A DNA stretch of 64,000 bases from Anoxybacillus tepidamans PS2 (GCF_000620165.1 NZ_JHVN01000011.1:62001-126000); one strand, 5' to 3'. Counted from the stretch's first letter, positions 31,401-40,145 are shown. Numbers and translations are program-made. Notes: generated from the letters alone by a model not told the origin.

Positions 31401-32877
31401 CGTTTCCCTTCTTTCTTATGGCCTCAATTAAGACGGGACCGCGGCTGTGGCTTGGATATGGAGCGCCTAATAAATATGCGATCGTCGGAGCTAGCGATAC
31501 AAGGCTATGTTTTCTGTCAATTCGCTTTCCTTGTTCGATACTCGGCCCGTACATAAAAAATGGCACGTATCGTTCTCCTTCATCGAGATGGCCATGTCCT
31601 CCGATTCCATCCGCTTGTCCATGATCAGCACAAATGATGAGCGTGGCGTTTTGCAACTTTCCTTTTTGCTCGAGCCATTCCACATACTCTCGAATTAAAG
31701 AGTCCGCCTCCTCGATCTTTTCGATATATTCATCGTACAATACACCTCGGCTATGCCCTGTTTGATCTGTCGCAATGAGCTGAACAATGAACAAATCCGG
31801 ATCTTGTTCCTCCATTATAAGCTTGGCACGTTCAATAATATTTTTATCTGCCACATCGTTATGCATCACAGCAGTTACTGTTTCTACATCATCGCCAAAC
31901 GAATCAACAAGGTGTGCAATGCCCAATAAACGCCCTTTTTTTCCAATCTTCCGCAACGAATCAAAAATGCTTTCGACCTTAATACCAAGCTTCCATACCA
32001 TGTTAGAGTGAATGCCATGCTCAAACGAATACGTTCCAGTAAACATGGAAGTAAAACAAACGACCGTACGTGCCGGATACACCGTTTCCATCTGAGTAAA
32101 TTCCGTTCCCCGCTCGCGCAGCGACTTTAAAAATGGTGCATTTGCTTGCTCAAAACGATCTTTACGCATGCCGTCGATCACGATGACAATTACTTTTTCA
32201 TTTAAAGGCCGCTCAGGTACACTTATATTGTTCGTGTACGTCGAAATAATATCCGGTTTCCAGTCAAACAAATATCTGTGCAAAATCCACGAAAATGCAA
32301 GAACAAAAATATAATACCCAAACATCTGTCCAAGGGCCAAAGACGTCCACCCGTGCTGCATTTGCACATAGTTGTACTCCCATAGAGACAATAAAAGCAA
32401 AAATTTCGGCAACTGCTCCTGCGCATTTCCACTCGTCGAATCGCTATTTTTCAACACGAGCTTCCAAAACCGGGTAAAGTTCCACCAGGTTGTACCGATT
32501 CTTAAATGGTAATAAAGCGTCCCCCAAAAAAAGACGGTAAAGAAAAAATATAATCCGACCGCCAACAAAAGCAGTTTTACATTAACAAACTTCCAAATGA
32601 TCAAAAAAACGATGTAAGGAATCCATAAATAATTGCGCAAAAATAGCGGATAATCATACACATAATAAATGACAAACAGTGGCAACACCAATATGAAGCT
32701 AAGAGCGAGCTGTTTGAGTTCCGTAAACTCTACGATCCCATTAAAATGATAGAGAAGCATTGTGCCAATGACAAAAATCGGGGTAAACGGCTTCCCTTCA
32801 TTTAATAAATTCCAACATCGCGCCGCGATTTTTTCAAATTTCGATGCTTTTTTCACTTTCTCACACTTCCTCTCCAC
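31360..32877 (-). CDS. Membrane protein with C-terminal type I phosphodiesterase domain
   Basis: 505 residues. The first half has about six membrane helices (about 35-210). The second half is an alkaline-phosphatase-superfamily domain: VIVIVIDGMRKDRF near residue 230, a nucleophile region VYPARTVVCFTSMFTGTYS near 265, and metal ligands in TDQTGHSRG and ICADHGQADGIGGHGH. Such domains act on phosphodiesters or phosphoethanolamine/phosphoglycerol donors outside the membrane. It is embedded in a cluster with an epimerase, a flippase-like protein and a GT2, which suggests surface glycan or glycolipid modification. The substrate is unknown. Confidence 0.75.
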   Translation of the reverse strand: MERKCEKVKKASKFEKIAARCWNLLNEGKPFTPIFVIGTMLLYHFNGIVEFTELKQLALSFILVLPLFVIYYVYDYPLFLRNYLWIPYIVFLIIWKFVNVKLLLLAVGLYFFFTVFFWGTLYYHLRIGTTWWNFTRFWKLVLKNSDSTSGNAQEQLPKFLLLLSLWEYNYVQMQHGWTSLALGQMFGYYIFVLAFSWILHRYLFDWKPDIISTYTNNISVPERPLNEKVIVIVIDGMRKDRFEQANAPFLKSLRERGTEFTQMETVYPARTVVCFTSMFTGTYSFEHGIHSNMVWKLGIKVESIFDSLRKIGKKGRLLGIAHLVDSFGDDVETVTAVMHNDVADKNIIERAKLIMEEQDPDLFIVQLIATDQTGHSRGVLYDEYIEKIEEADSLIREYVEWLEQKGKLQNATLIICADHGQADGIGGHGHLDEGERYVPFFMYGPSIEQGKRIDRKHSLVSLAPTIAYLLGAPYPSHSRGPVLIEAIRKKGNDEKAKSDRIFTGT

Positions 32878-33785
32878 AATGAACGCAGCTGTTTCATCTC
32901 CTTTGCCGATACAAAAAACATAGCAACGCCAGCAACATAGGAAAAAAGAAACTTAAATGCGTGCGTCATAACTGCTATCGCATAGGCATCGTGCCAATTT
33001 GGAATCATCCTTGTAATCGCAAATGCCATGACCGTTTCGTACGTTGCTAAACCCCCCGGCGCCATTTGAAACAATTGTCCGGACACCGTTACACTATTCA
33101 CCCATATCGACTGAGGCACCGATAACCTTACTCCTATCAAATGCGCAATCTCATAGACAACAACAGCTTCACATAACCAACTGATGCCGATCATACTCCC
33201 AATATAAACACCGCGTTTTCCCACCAAAGCCTTTCTAATCATTTTCCAGTGTTTGTCCATCCATCGCGTATTCGATTTGCGCGCTAGAAAAATAAGAAGC
33301 CCTATCCCTCCTATGATTCCAGCCCATGCAAGACGGTTAACGGAAAATTGATGAAAGTATGCATACATGCCGCACGCGGAAAAAACAAACAACACAAGCA
33401 TATCCAATAGCCGTATAACTGCAACCGAGTGAGCCGATTCGTCAAGAGAGATGCCGCTTTGCCTCGCCAAAACAGCGATGCGTGAAACATCCCCGATTTT
33501 TATTGGTGATATATGATTGATAAACAAACTTAAAAATAATCCCTTCATATAAACAGAAAGAGGAATGGGCTTTCCAACATACGCTCTCCACGCCAATGCC
33601 CTCAGCCAAAATGAAGCGCCGTATACAGCAAACATAAACAGCAATATATGAATATGGTTCTTCAAGGTATGAACATGCTGAGCCAATGCGGCAGCGTCAA
33701 AATAGCGGTACGTTAGAAAAAGAAAGGAAATAACCAGCCCCAATCCGACAATACGCATTGCGAGCGCTACATGTTTACGCGTCAT
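32853..33785 (-). CDS. LPG-synthase-TM/UPF0104 family membrane protein
   Basis: I start at MTRKHVALAMRIVGLG (33785), which overlaps the epimerase stop by 11 bp. The open frame upstream lies wholly within the epimerase gene. The 310 residues have about eight helices with the family signatures NHISPIKIGDVSRIAVLAR near residue 90 and QMAPGGLATYETVMAF near residue 225. This domain is the flippase-like part of MprF and occurs alone next to glycosyltransferases, where it is thought to flip or handle lipid-linked substrates. The role here is inferred from neighbours. Confidence 0.8.
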   Translation of the reverse strand: MTRKHVALAMRIVGLGLVISFLFLTYRYFDAAALAQHVHTLKNHIHILLFMFAVYGASFWLRALAWRAYVGKPIPLSVYMKGLFLSLFINHISPIKIGDVSRIAVLARQSGISLDESAHSVAVIRLLDMLVLFVFSACGMYAYFHQFSVNRLAWAGIIGGIGLLIFLARKSNTRWMDKHWKMIRKALVGKRGVYIGSMIGISWLCEAVVVYEIAHLIGVRLSVPQSIWVNSVTVSGQLFQMAPGGLATYETVMAFAITRMIPNWHDAYAIAVMTHAFKFLFSYVAGVAMFFVSAKEMKQLRSLWRGSVRK

Positions 33786-34728
33786 ACTTTTTGGCCCATT
33801 CAATCGTTCTTGCCAACCCTTCCGCAAATGTGACGGCTGGTTTGTAGCCGAATGCTTGCTGCGCCTTTGTAATATCGGCCCATGTCGCTTTGACGTCGCC
33901 AATCCGTTCCGGGGCATACTTTATCTTCATCGCAGGAAAATGCATTTGTAAAAGCGCAAGCAGTTTCTCCATTGTAATCGGATTTCCCGATCCGAGATTA
34001 AATACATCATTGCTTCCGCTTCGATGCAACGCTGCTATCATGCCGTCGACAATATCGCTTACAAACGTGTAATCCCGGGCCGTTTTCGTCCCGTATACAA
34101 CAATTTCTTCTCCGCGCAACAGGCGATGAATAAATTGGCTAACCGCCATATCAGGGCGCCCCCACGGACCATAAACAGTAAAATAGCGAAAAATAGTTAA
34201 CTGATACCCAAATATATTGGCGTAAGCGTAACAAAACGATTCGGCACCATATTTCGCCGCGGCATACGGTGACGCAACATTCCCGATCGCCATCTCTTCC
34301 CGCAATGGCACATGCCCTTGATTGCCATATACAGACGAAGAAGAGGCAAACAAAACATGTTTCACCCCTCCATCTCCCGCTGCCTTTAAGACGTTAATTG
34401 TCGCTTTAATATCGTAATCGACATAATCAAGCGGCTGCAATAGTGAATTCGGAACACCAGGCAAAGCGGCTAAATGGTATACACAATCAAATTGATAGAG
34501 TTGGAAAACCTCATTTACTTTTCGAGAATCAAGCAAATCTATTTCATGTATGCAGATATCATAGCCGTCAGTCAGCACGGAGAATTGCTTCCGTTTCCGT
34601 TCTTTTGCATAATATGGATGAAAATTATCAATCACAATGACGCGATGTCCGGCAGAAAGCAGCTTAGATACAAGATGACTGCCGATAAAACCGGCGCCGC
34701 CCGTAACTAAAATATTCAACGATTTCAC
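33775..34728 (-). CDS. NAD-dependent sugar-nucleotide epimerase (UDP-glucuronate 4-epimerase-like)
   Basis: 317 residues of the extended SDR family. The NAD motif TGGAGFIGSHL is near residues 9-19. The catalytic Ser/Tyr/Lys are in ASSSSVYGNQG and SPYAAAKYGAES near residues 128-162. FRYFTVYGPWGRPDMA near 183 is characteristic of UDP-GlcA/UDP-Gal 4-epimerases. It would supply an activated sugar for the downstream glycosyltransferase. It is the first gene of the cluster; specificity for galacturonate versus galactose cannot be decided by eye. Confidence 0.85.
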   Translation of the reverse strand: MKSLNILVTGGAGFIGSHLVSKLLSAGHRVIVIDNFHPYYAKERKRKQFSVLTDGYDICIHEIDLLDSRKVNEVFQLYQFDCVYHLAALPGVPNSLLQPLDYVDYDIKATINVLKAAGDGGVKHVLFASSSSVYGNQGHVPLREEMAIGNVASPYAAAKYGAESFCYAYANIFGYQLTIFRYFTVYGPWGRPDMAVSQFIHRLLRGEEIVVYGTKTARDYTFVSDIVDGMIAALHRSGSNDVFNLGSGNPITMEKLLALLQMHFPAMKIKYAPERIGDVKATWADITKAQQAFGYKPAVTFAEGLARTIEWAKKYDA

Positions 34729-34796
34729 CCCAACTAATTTACTTCTTACTCATCGTACCATAATAAAGAACAGAAAAGCACAGCATTTTCAAAAGC

Positions 34797-34831
34797 AAAA
34801 AACCTTGTTCGGTCACAAGGTTTTTTGCTTA
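34797..34831 (-). terminator. terminator of the iron-regulated lipoprotein gene
   Basis: An 11-bp stem AAAAAACCTTG/CAAGGTTTTTT with loop TTCGGTC on either reading, lying at the stop codon of the lipoprotein gene. Confidence 0.9.
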
Positions 34832-34833
34832 CT

Positions 34834-36021
34834 TTATTTTGCTTTTTCAACAACGGTTTTAAGCGTTGCTGTAATTTGCTGAAGCAGCTTCTCCCCTTCT
34901 TCTTTGTTTTTTGCTTTAGCTGCTTCTAAATATTTTTGCGCTTGGCTATTTAATGTTGTGAGTGCCTGATCGCCTAACAACGTTTTTAAATCGCTGCCGA
35001 TCATATCGATAAACAATGCGCCTTCAAGCGCTGTAACAGCTGATTTATCTTGTCCCCAGCTTTCTTCGCTTTCTTCGTATTCATGAAGCGCTACCTTTGT
35101 CAGTCCGCGGATAAATGCTTTATTGATAGCTGTCGCATCTAACGTTTTTACATCTGTTTGTAGATCAAACTGTTTTAAGATATAATCAGCTTCTTCTGCT
35201 GCATGTTTCTTCATATACGGATAAAGCGATTGATAAAATGCCCAACCTTCTGCTTGTTCCACTTTTGCTTCTTCCGCATTTTCTTTCGCCTCTGCCGCCG
35301 CTTTTGTTGCATAGCCATGCGGAAGCGCTCCCGTTGCCAAATAGAATGTTTTCATCAACGTTTTATCAACGACTTGCTTTGCTAGAGCAAACTCAAGCGA
35401 ATTATTTTTTGCAGCAGCATCTTCAATTTGGGCAAACGCTCCGTTCATTGCATCGACGAGCTTCGTTCCATAAGCGGCATCGCGCTTTTCTACAGTCGGT
35501 TGTAAGATTTCATAAAACTCTTTTGCTTCTTCAATTTCTTCTTTTACTTCTTCTTTATTGCCCCAATGTTCTTCTATTTCTGCAAACTCGTGTTTAATAG
35601 TTACATAAAATACTTTTTGCATCAGTTTATCAAAAATTTGCTTTACAACCATTGGCTTAAGCGAGCCGTCTTTCCCTGCTGCAAGAGCAGTTGTAATATG
35701 TTGGTCAAGCGTTTCTTGGAACTCAGCATCTCGTTTTTGTACAAGTGCTTGTAAATTTTCTTTGTACAGATCCATTACCTTATCGAAGTCAACTTTCTGT
35801 CCTTGTTTTGCTTTTTCTAGTTCAGTAAGTGCCTGCTGAAACGCATCTTTATAATTTACTTCTTCCTTCTCGCTTTCCTCTGCTTTTTCTTCTTTTTGTT
35901 TAGCAGCTGATTCCTCTTTTTCTTCTGTTTTCGGCGCCGCTGTTTCCTGGTTCGTTGAACATGCTCCCATCATCAATGCAACAGCAGCAAACACAGCTAG
36001 AAACTTCCATTTTACCAACAT
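34834..36021 (-). CDS. Fur-regulated lipoprotein with three helical repeats
   Basis: 395 residues. A signal peptide ends in the lipobox MMGAC (lipidated Cys21). A highly charged Lys/Glu linker covers about 25-55. Three repeats of about 90 residues begin near 84, 170 and 263 with the pattern [LF]Y-x6-KR or KK. Repeats one and three carry a shared motif HE[FY]xExEExWG at 144-154 and 313-323, absent from repeat two. Acidic/histidine helices of this kind suit metal binding, and two Fur-like boxes precede the gene. I do not recognise the family; an iron-scavenging or delivery role at the membrane is inference. Confidence 0.75.
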   Translation of the reverse strand: MLVKWKFLAVFAAVALMMGACSTNQETAAPKTEEKEESAAKQKEEKAEESEKEEVNYKDAFQQALTELEKAKQGQKVDFDKVMDLYKENLQALVQKRDAEFQETLDQHITTALAAGKDGSLKPMVVKQIFDKLMQKVFYVTIKHEFAEIEEHWGNKEEVKEEIEEAKEFYEILQPTVEKRDAAYGTKLVDAMNGAFAQIEDAAAKNNSLEFALAKQVVDKTLMKTFYLATGALPHGYATKAAAEAKENAEEAKVEQAEGWAFYQSLYPYMKKHAAEEADYILKQFDLQTDVKTLDATAINKAFIRGLTKVALHEYEESEESWGQDKSAVTALEGALFIDMIGSDLKTLLGDQALTTLNSQAQKYLEAAKAKNKEEGEKLLQQITATLKTVVEKAK

Positions 36022-36054
36022 GATGTACCCCCCGTTAAACCATACCTATTTATT

Positions 36055-36112
36055 TGATAATGATTTTCATTAACACAAAAAGATTATAATAGAGAATAAT
36101 TATCAATGTCAA
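36055..36112 (-). promoter_or_regulatory. promoter with two Fur-like boxes for the lipoprotein gene
   Basis: TTGACA (36107-36112) and TATAAT (36083-36088) with an 18-bp spacer. One Fur-like sequence TGATAATTATTCTC lies in the spacer (36092-36105), and a better one, TGAAAATCATTATCA as read on the minus strand (36055-36069), lies past the -10. Confidence 0.78.
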
Positions 36113-36130
36113 TAAGCTTTTTTATAAACT

Positions 36131-36165
36131 AAAAGAGCCTGCAGTATTTATTTGCAGGCTCTTTT
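36131..36165. terminator. orphan hairpin with terminator features
   Basis: A perfect 13-bp stem AAAAGAGCCTGCA/TGCAGGCTCTTTT with a 9-nt loop. It does not follow directly on any gene: trxA has its own terminator further right. It may shield the lipoprotein promoter from read-through or be left from a lost gene. Confidence 0.55.
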
Positions 36166-36195
36166 GGTCCATTAGTATGTCCGCTCAACCAACCA

Positions 36196-36248
36196 CACAA
36201 CCTCTCCCACCTACAGTTTAGAGGTGGAAGACTTCTCAGTGGTTATGT
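36196..36248. mobile_element. IS200/IS605-type end relic, copy 1
   Basis: A small hairpin (CCACCT 36207-36212 with AGGTGG 36222-36227) is followed by CTTCTCAGTGGT and TATGT (36244-36248). The same hairpin plus a 12-nt tail plus TATGT recurs at 53895-53950 and 54797-54851. This design is typical of subterminal hairpins of single-strand transposons. No transposase or TnpB is nearby. The rest of 36022-36357 holds the lipoprotein promoter, an orphan hairpin and the trxA terminator. Confidence 0.45.
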
Positions 36249-36312
36249 AAAAAATCTAGAACAGATTTGTCAGCACTAATACACCTTATCATTTCGTTCT
36301 TAAGCTATAACA

Positions 36313-36344
36313 AAAAAGAGAGTCAGACAATGCTGAATCTCTTT
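36313..36344 (-). terminator. trxA terminator
   Basis: The stem AAAGAGATTCAG/CTGACTCTCTTT followed by T residues on the minus strand, shortly past the trxA stop codon. Confidence 0.85.
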
Positions 36345-36357
36345 CAAAAATTTATGA

Positions 36358-36672
36358 TTATACATGTTGTTGCAACAATTGAACAAGTGCCTCTTTCGGT
36401 TGGAAACCGACAGTTTTATCAACGACATTGCCGTCTTTGAATACGAGTAAAGTCGGGATGCTCATCACACCATATTTAGAAGCCGTTTCTTGGTTCTCAT
36501 CAACGTTTACTTTGACAATTTTCACTTTATCGCCCATCTCTTGGTCTACTTCTTCTAGCACTGGAGCGATCATGCGGCAAGGTCCGCACCAAGGAGCCCA
36601 AAAATCAACTAATGTAACCCCTGTGCTTGTTTCTGTTACAAACGTTTGATCAGTTGCATTAACAATTGCCAT
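36358..36672 (-). CDS. trxA: Thioredoxin TrxA
   Basis: 104 residues with the redox centre FWAPWCGPCRMIAP near residues 26-39 and the cis-proline in MSIPTLLVF near residue 72. It is a cytoplasmic disulfide reductant for ribonucleotide reductase, peroxiredoxins and also PAPS/APS reductases such as the CysH in this window. It is transcribed alone, with AGGAGG upstream and its own terminator. It lies next to etfA as in B. subtilis. Confidence 0.98.
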   Translation of the reverse strand: MAIVNATDQTFVTETSTGVTLVDFWAPWCGPCRMIAPVLEEVDQEMGDKVKIVKVNVDENQETASKYGVMSIPTLLVFKDGNVVDKTVGFQPKEALVQLLQQHV

Positions 36673-36785
36673 TCTTCATTCCTCCTATGAATTGCTGTTG
36701 TAAGCAAAGTATATCATTTTATCAAGAAAGGTGCTAATTTTTTGCTTCAGCACTAATATTTGCTTTTACTCAATATTTTATTATA

Positions 36786-36826
36786 ACAAAAAACGAGCAA
36801 AGACACATGGGCTTTGCTCGTTTTTG
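36786..36826 (-). terminator. terminator of the fatty-acid degradation operon
   Basis: The stem AAAAACGAGCAAAG/CTTTGCTCGTTTTT with an 8- to 9-nt loop and T run, directly past the etfA stop codon. Confidence 0.9.
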
Positions 36827-36832
36827 CGTTTT

Positions 36833-37810
36833 TTATGAATGAACTTTTAATTTTTTAAATTCCTCTGTTAATAGCGGCACAACTTCGAACAAGTCGCCGA
36901 CGATGCCATAATCTGCTATCTTGAAAATATTTGCTTCTGGATCTTTATTAATAGCAACAATCACTTTTGAGTTGGACATGCCGGCTAAATGTTGAATCGC
37001 TCCGGAAATGCCGCAAGCAATATACAAATCTGGAGTAACTACTTTTCCTGTTTGCCCGATTTGCAGCGAATAATCGCAATATCCGGCATCGCACGCACCA
37101 CGCGAAGCGCCCACTGCGCCGCCTAATACATCAGCCAATTCTTGGAGCGGCTTAAATCCTTCTGCGCTTTTCACTCCGCGTCCGCCAGCAACAATGACTT
37201 TCGCTTCTGACAAGTCAACGCCTTCCGCTGTCTTGCGGACAATTTCTTTTACAATCGTGCGCAAATCTTTAATATCGACAGAAAGGCTTTCAACGTTGCC
37301 AGAACGAGCATCGTCACGGGCAAGAGCCGGAATGTTGTTCGGACGAACCGTTACAAACACGATGCCGTCTGTCACGACTTTTTTCTCAAACGCTTTACCA
37401 GAATAAATTGGACGCGTGAACAACAATTCGCCATCTTTCTCTTCAATTGCCACCACATCGGAAACAAGGCCCGCATTCAATTTTGTTGCCAACTTCGGCG
37501 ATAAATCTTTTCCTAACGCTGTGTGTCCAAACACGATTCCTTCCGGTTTTTCCGCATCAATGACTGCCATTAACGCCTGACCGTATCCATCTGGCGTATA
37601 TGTTTTCAACTTGTCGCTCTCCACTACAACAACGCGATCCGCGCCATATGCGATCAATTCATTGCCATAAGTTTGGACGTTTTCTCCAACCAACACGGCA
37701 ACAACTTCCCCGCCCTGCGCGATTGTCTTTGCCGCTGCAATTGCTTCAAATGATACGTTTCTCAATGATCCGTCACGAACTTCTGCTAATGAAATTACTT
37801 TTCGTGTCAT
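36833..37810 (-). CDS. etfA: Electron transfer flavoprotein alpha subunit
   Basis: 325 residues. The C-terminal FAD domain has the signature GASRGACDAGYCDYSLQIGQTGKVVTPDLYIACGISGAIQH in pieces from about residue 225 to 270. The N-terminal half is the pseudo-AMP-type ETF fold. With EtfB it passes electrons from acyl-CoA dehydrogenases to the quinone pool. It is the last gene of the lcfA-fadR-fadB-etfB-etfA run, 60 bp after etfB. Confidence 0.97.
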   Translation of the reverse strand: MTRKVISLAEVRDGSLRNVSFEAIAAAKTIAQGGEVVAVLVGENVQTYGNELIAYGADRVVVVESDKLKTYTPDGYGQALMAVIDAEKPEGIVFGHTALGKDLSPKLATKLNAGLVSDVVAIEEKDGELLFTRPIYSGKAFEKKVVTDGIVFVTVRPNNIPALARDDARSGNVESLSVDIKDLRTIVKEIVRKTAEGVDLSEAKVIVAGGRGVKSAEGFKPLQELADVLGGAVGASRGACDAGYCDYSLQIGQTGKVVTPDLYIACGISGAIQHLAGMSNSKVIVAINKDPEANIFKIADYGIVGDLFEVVPLLTEEFKKLKVHS

Positions 37811-37870
37811 GTTCCGTCCCCCCGTATATATGAAAATAAACGCAATTTTTTGGCTATGTTCCGGCTACGA

Positions 37871-38644
37871 TTAAATCACTTTTGCCTCTGTGCGTAACAA
37901 TGTGACGAGTTCTTTCACTTGATCAGCGATATCCCCTTGAAGGATTTTTCCTGCTTCTTTTTTCGGCGGCAAGAAAATTTCCACCGTTTTTGTTTTTGCA
38001 GCAACATCCTCTTCTTCTAAATCCAAGTCGTCTAATTCGAGTTCATCGAGCGGTTTCTTCTTCGCTTTCATAATTCCAGGCAGCGAAGGATAGCGCGGTT
38101 CGTTTAGTCCTTGTTGCGCCGTTACTAGCAATGGAAGCGATACTTCAATGACTTCTTCATCTCCTTCGACATCGCGAACGATAGTCGCTTTTCCGCCATC
38201 AATGTCAAGTTTCGTAATCGTTGTCACATACGAAATGCCAAGCATTTCCGCAACGCGAGGACCGACTTGACCCGATCCGCCGTCAATCGCTACGTTTCCT
38301 GCTAAAATCAAATCTGCATTTTTGTCTTTTAAATATTCGGCAATAATTTTAGCTGTTGTGTACTGATCGCTTTCTTCAACATCATCTTCGATATTAATTA
38401 GCACCGCTTTATCGCATCCCATCGCTAACGCTGTGCGCAATTCCTTTTCAGCATCTTCGTTGCCTACTGTAACGACAGTAATTTCACCGCCGAGCTTATC
38501 GCGGACTTGGATCGCTTCCTCAATCGCATATTCATCGTATGGATTGATAATAAACTCAGCGCCTTCCTCGTTCACTTTACCATTTTGAATGACAATCTTC
38601 TCTTCTGTATCAAACGTACGCTTCATCAAGACGAAAATATTCAT
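37871..38644 (-). CDS. etfB: Electron transfer flavoprotein beta subunit
   Basis: 257 residues opening MNIFVLMKRTFDTEEKIV. The AMP-binding family signature region includes ALAMGCDKAVLI near residue 73 and VAIDGGSGQVGPRVAEMLG near 118-136. It forms the ETF heterodimer with EtfA and receives electrons during fatty acid beta-oxidation. It sits 86 bp after fadB and 60 bp before etfA. No FadR site is visible in the fadB-etfB gap. Confidence 0.97.
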   Translation of the reverse strand: MNIFVLMKRTFDTEEKIVIQNGKVNEEGAEFIINPYDEYAIEEAIQVRDKLGGEITVVTVGNEDAEKELRTALAMGCDKAVLINIEDDVEESDQYTTAKIIAEYLKDKNADLILAGNVAIDGGSGQVGPRVAEMLGISYVTTITKLDIDGGKATIVRDVEGDEEVIEVSLPLLVTAQQGLNEPRYPSLPGIMKAKKKPLDELELDDLDLEEEDVAAKTKTVEIFLPPKKEAGKILQGDIADQVKELVTLLRTEAKVI

Positions 38645-38730
38645 CGGAAACCCTCCCTGTGTTTATCAAACATTTGTTCACTTTCAAAAATTCCGTAAAT
38701 TTTAAATAAATAAAAATGAAATGCAACCGC

Positions 38731-39504
38731 TTACTTTCCACGGAATTGCGCAGGGCGCTTTTCAATAAACGCTTGTACCCCTTCTCTTCCATCTTCGGAT
38801 ACAAACACTTGGCCAAATAACTCCGCTTCGTATTGGACAGCTTCATGAAACGGCTTCGACTTAGCTGCGTTAAGCAGTTCAACCGTTGCTCGAACAGAAA
38901 TAGGGCTCTTTTGTGCGATTTTGCGCGCCAATGTCAACGCCTCTTCAAATAGCTGTTCTTCCGGTACTGCTTTATTCGCTAGCCCCCATTGAACCGCTTC
39001 GACACCTGTGATCGGTTCACTTGTCCACATCATTTCCGCCGCTTTGCTGAAACCAACGTAACGTGTTAGGCGCTGTGTTCCAGCAAATCCCGGAATGAGT
39101 CCAAGCTGCAACTCCGGTAGTCCAAGCTTTGCGTTTTCAGCGACGATGCGAATATGGCATCCCATCGCTAGCTCCAATCCTCCACCGAGAGCCGCCCCAT
39201 GAATTGCAGCAATGACCGGTTTCGGAAACTGTTCAATTTTTTCCATCACCTGTTGGCCGAGAAGAGCTAATTGTGTCGCTTGCTCTTTTTCGCCAATCGT
39301 CGTAAATTCCTTAATATCGGCACCAGCCGAGAAAAATTTTCCTTCTCCATGAAGAAGAATGACGCGGACGTTGTCATCGTTTTCTAATTCGTCAAGCAAT
39401 GTTGAAAACTCTTTCAAAACTGCGGATGACAACGCATTAGCCGGAGGACGCGAAAACGTAACTGTCGCGACAAGTTCCTCCGCGCTTACTTTGAAAAATT
39501 CCAT
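38731..39504 (-). CDS. fadB: Enoyl-CoA hydratase (YsiB/FadB type)
   Basis: 257 residues of the crotonase fold. The oxyanion-hole segments are FFSAGADIKEFTTI near residue 60 and HGAALGGGLELAMGCHIRI near 103. The two glutamates expected for hydratase activity appear in LGGGLELAMG and in LPELQLGLIPGFAGTQRL. It hydrates trans-2-enoyl-CoA in beta-oxidation. It lies 33 bp after fadR as in B. subtilis. Confidence 0.93.
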   Translation of the reverse strand: MEFFKVSAEELVATVTFSRPPANALSSAVLKEFSTLLDELENDDNVRVILLHGEGKFFSAGADIKEFTTIGEKEQATQLALLGQQVMEKIEQFPKPVIAAIHGAALGGGLELAMGCHIRIVAENAKLGLPELQLGLIPGFAGTQRLTRYVGFSKAAEMMWTSEPITGVEAVQWGLANKAVPEEQLFEEALTLARKIAQKSPISVRATVELLNAAKSKPFHEAVQYEAELFGQVFVSEDGREGVQAFIEKRPAQFRGK

Positions 39505-39537
39505 TTTTCCCTCTCCCCTTATTTTTATATAAAAATA

Positions 39538-40125
39538 TTAAGAGGCTGAACAGCCTCGTGTTAGCAGTTCATGAACGGGTTTGGCCAAAGCCTCCAAGTC
39601 ATATTTTTGTTCATTCATGACCCACGTTGTGACCGTTTCGTCAATCGTTCCAAAAATCATTTGTCTCGCCAAGCGAACATCTAAATCTTTGCGGAACTCT
39701 CCGCTCTCAATTCCTTCCATTAAGATCTGTTCAACAAGTCGCAAATATCCTTTTAATACTTCGTTAATTCGCAAGCGAAGCTCTTTGTTCGACTGGCGCA
39801 ATTCGAGTTGGGTCACGATCGCTAGATGGCGGTCGACCGATAACAGTTGAAAATGTTTTTTTATTAACACGTATAATTTCTCCGAAGGGCTTGAAATTCC
39901 TTCTATCTCTTTTTGGATTTTCTCAATAAAAGAGCCCATTTTCTCTTGGAAAAGTGAAACGAGAATATCTTCTTTATTTTTAAAATAAAGATAGATCGTT
40001 CCGTCTGCTACACCCGCTTGTTTTGCAATTTTAGAAACTTGCGCTTGATGATAGCCGTTTTCAGCAATAACAAGCACAGCAGCCTCGATGATTTGCATAA
40101 ATTTTGGTTTATTTCGTTTCAACAT
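39538..40125 (-). CDS. fadR: FadR (YsiA), TetR-family repressor of fatty-acid degradation
   Basis: I start at MLKRNKPKFMQIIEAA (40125) behind AAGGGGAA, giving 195 residues; the longer frame would read through the operator. The TetR DNA-binding domain is ISxxA-like: VSKIAKQAGVADGTIYLYFKNKEDIL near residues 30-55. The C-terminal domain binds long-chain acyl-CoA in the B. subtilis homologue, which releases DNA. A FadR-type palindrome lies 20 bp upstream, which indicates autoregulation. Confidence 0.94.
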   Translation of the reverse strand: MLKRNKPKFMQIIEAAVLVIAENGYHQAQVSKIAKQAGVADGTIYLYFKNKEDILVSLFQEKMGSFIEKIQKEIEGISSPSEKLYVLIKKHFQLLSVDRHLAIVTQLELRQSNKELRLRINEVLKGYLRLVEQILMEGIESGEFRKDLDVRLARQMIFGTIDETVTTWVMNEQKYDLEALAKPVHELLTRGCSAS

Positions 40126-40145
40126 GCATTCCCCTTCTTTGAATA

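Noticed and set aside
35238-35597. 119-residue plus-strand frame opposite the iron-regulated lipoprotein
   Set aside because: Leu/His/Pro-rich composition arises as the reverse complement of Lys/Glu-rich coding sequence.
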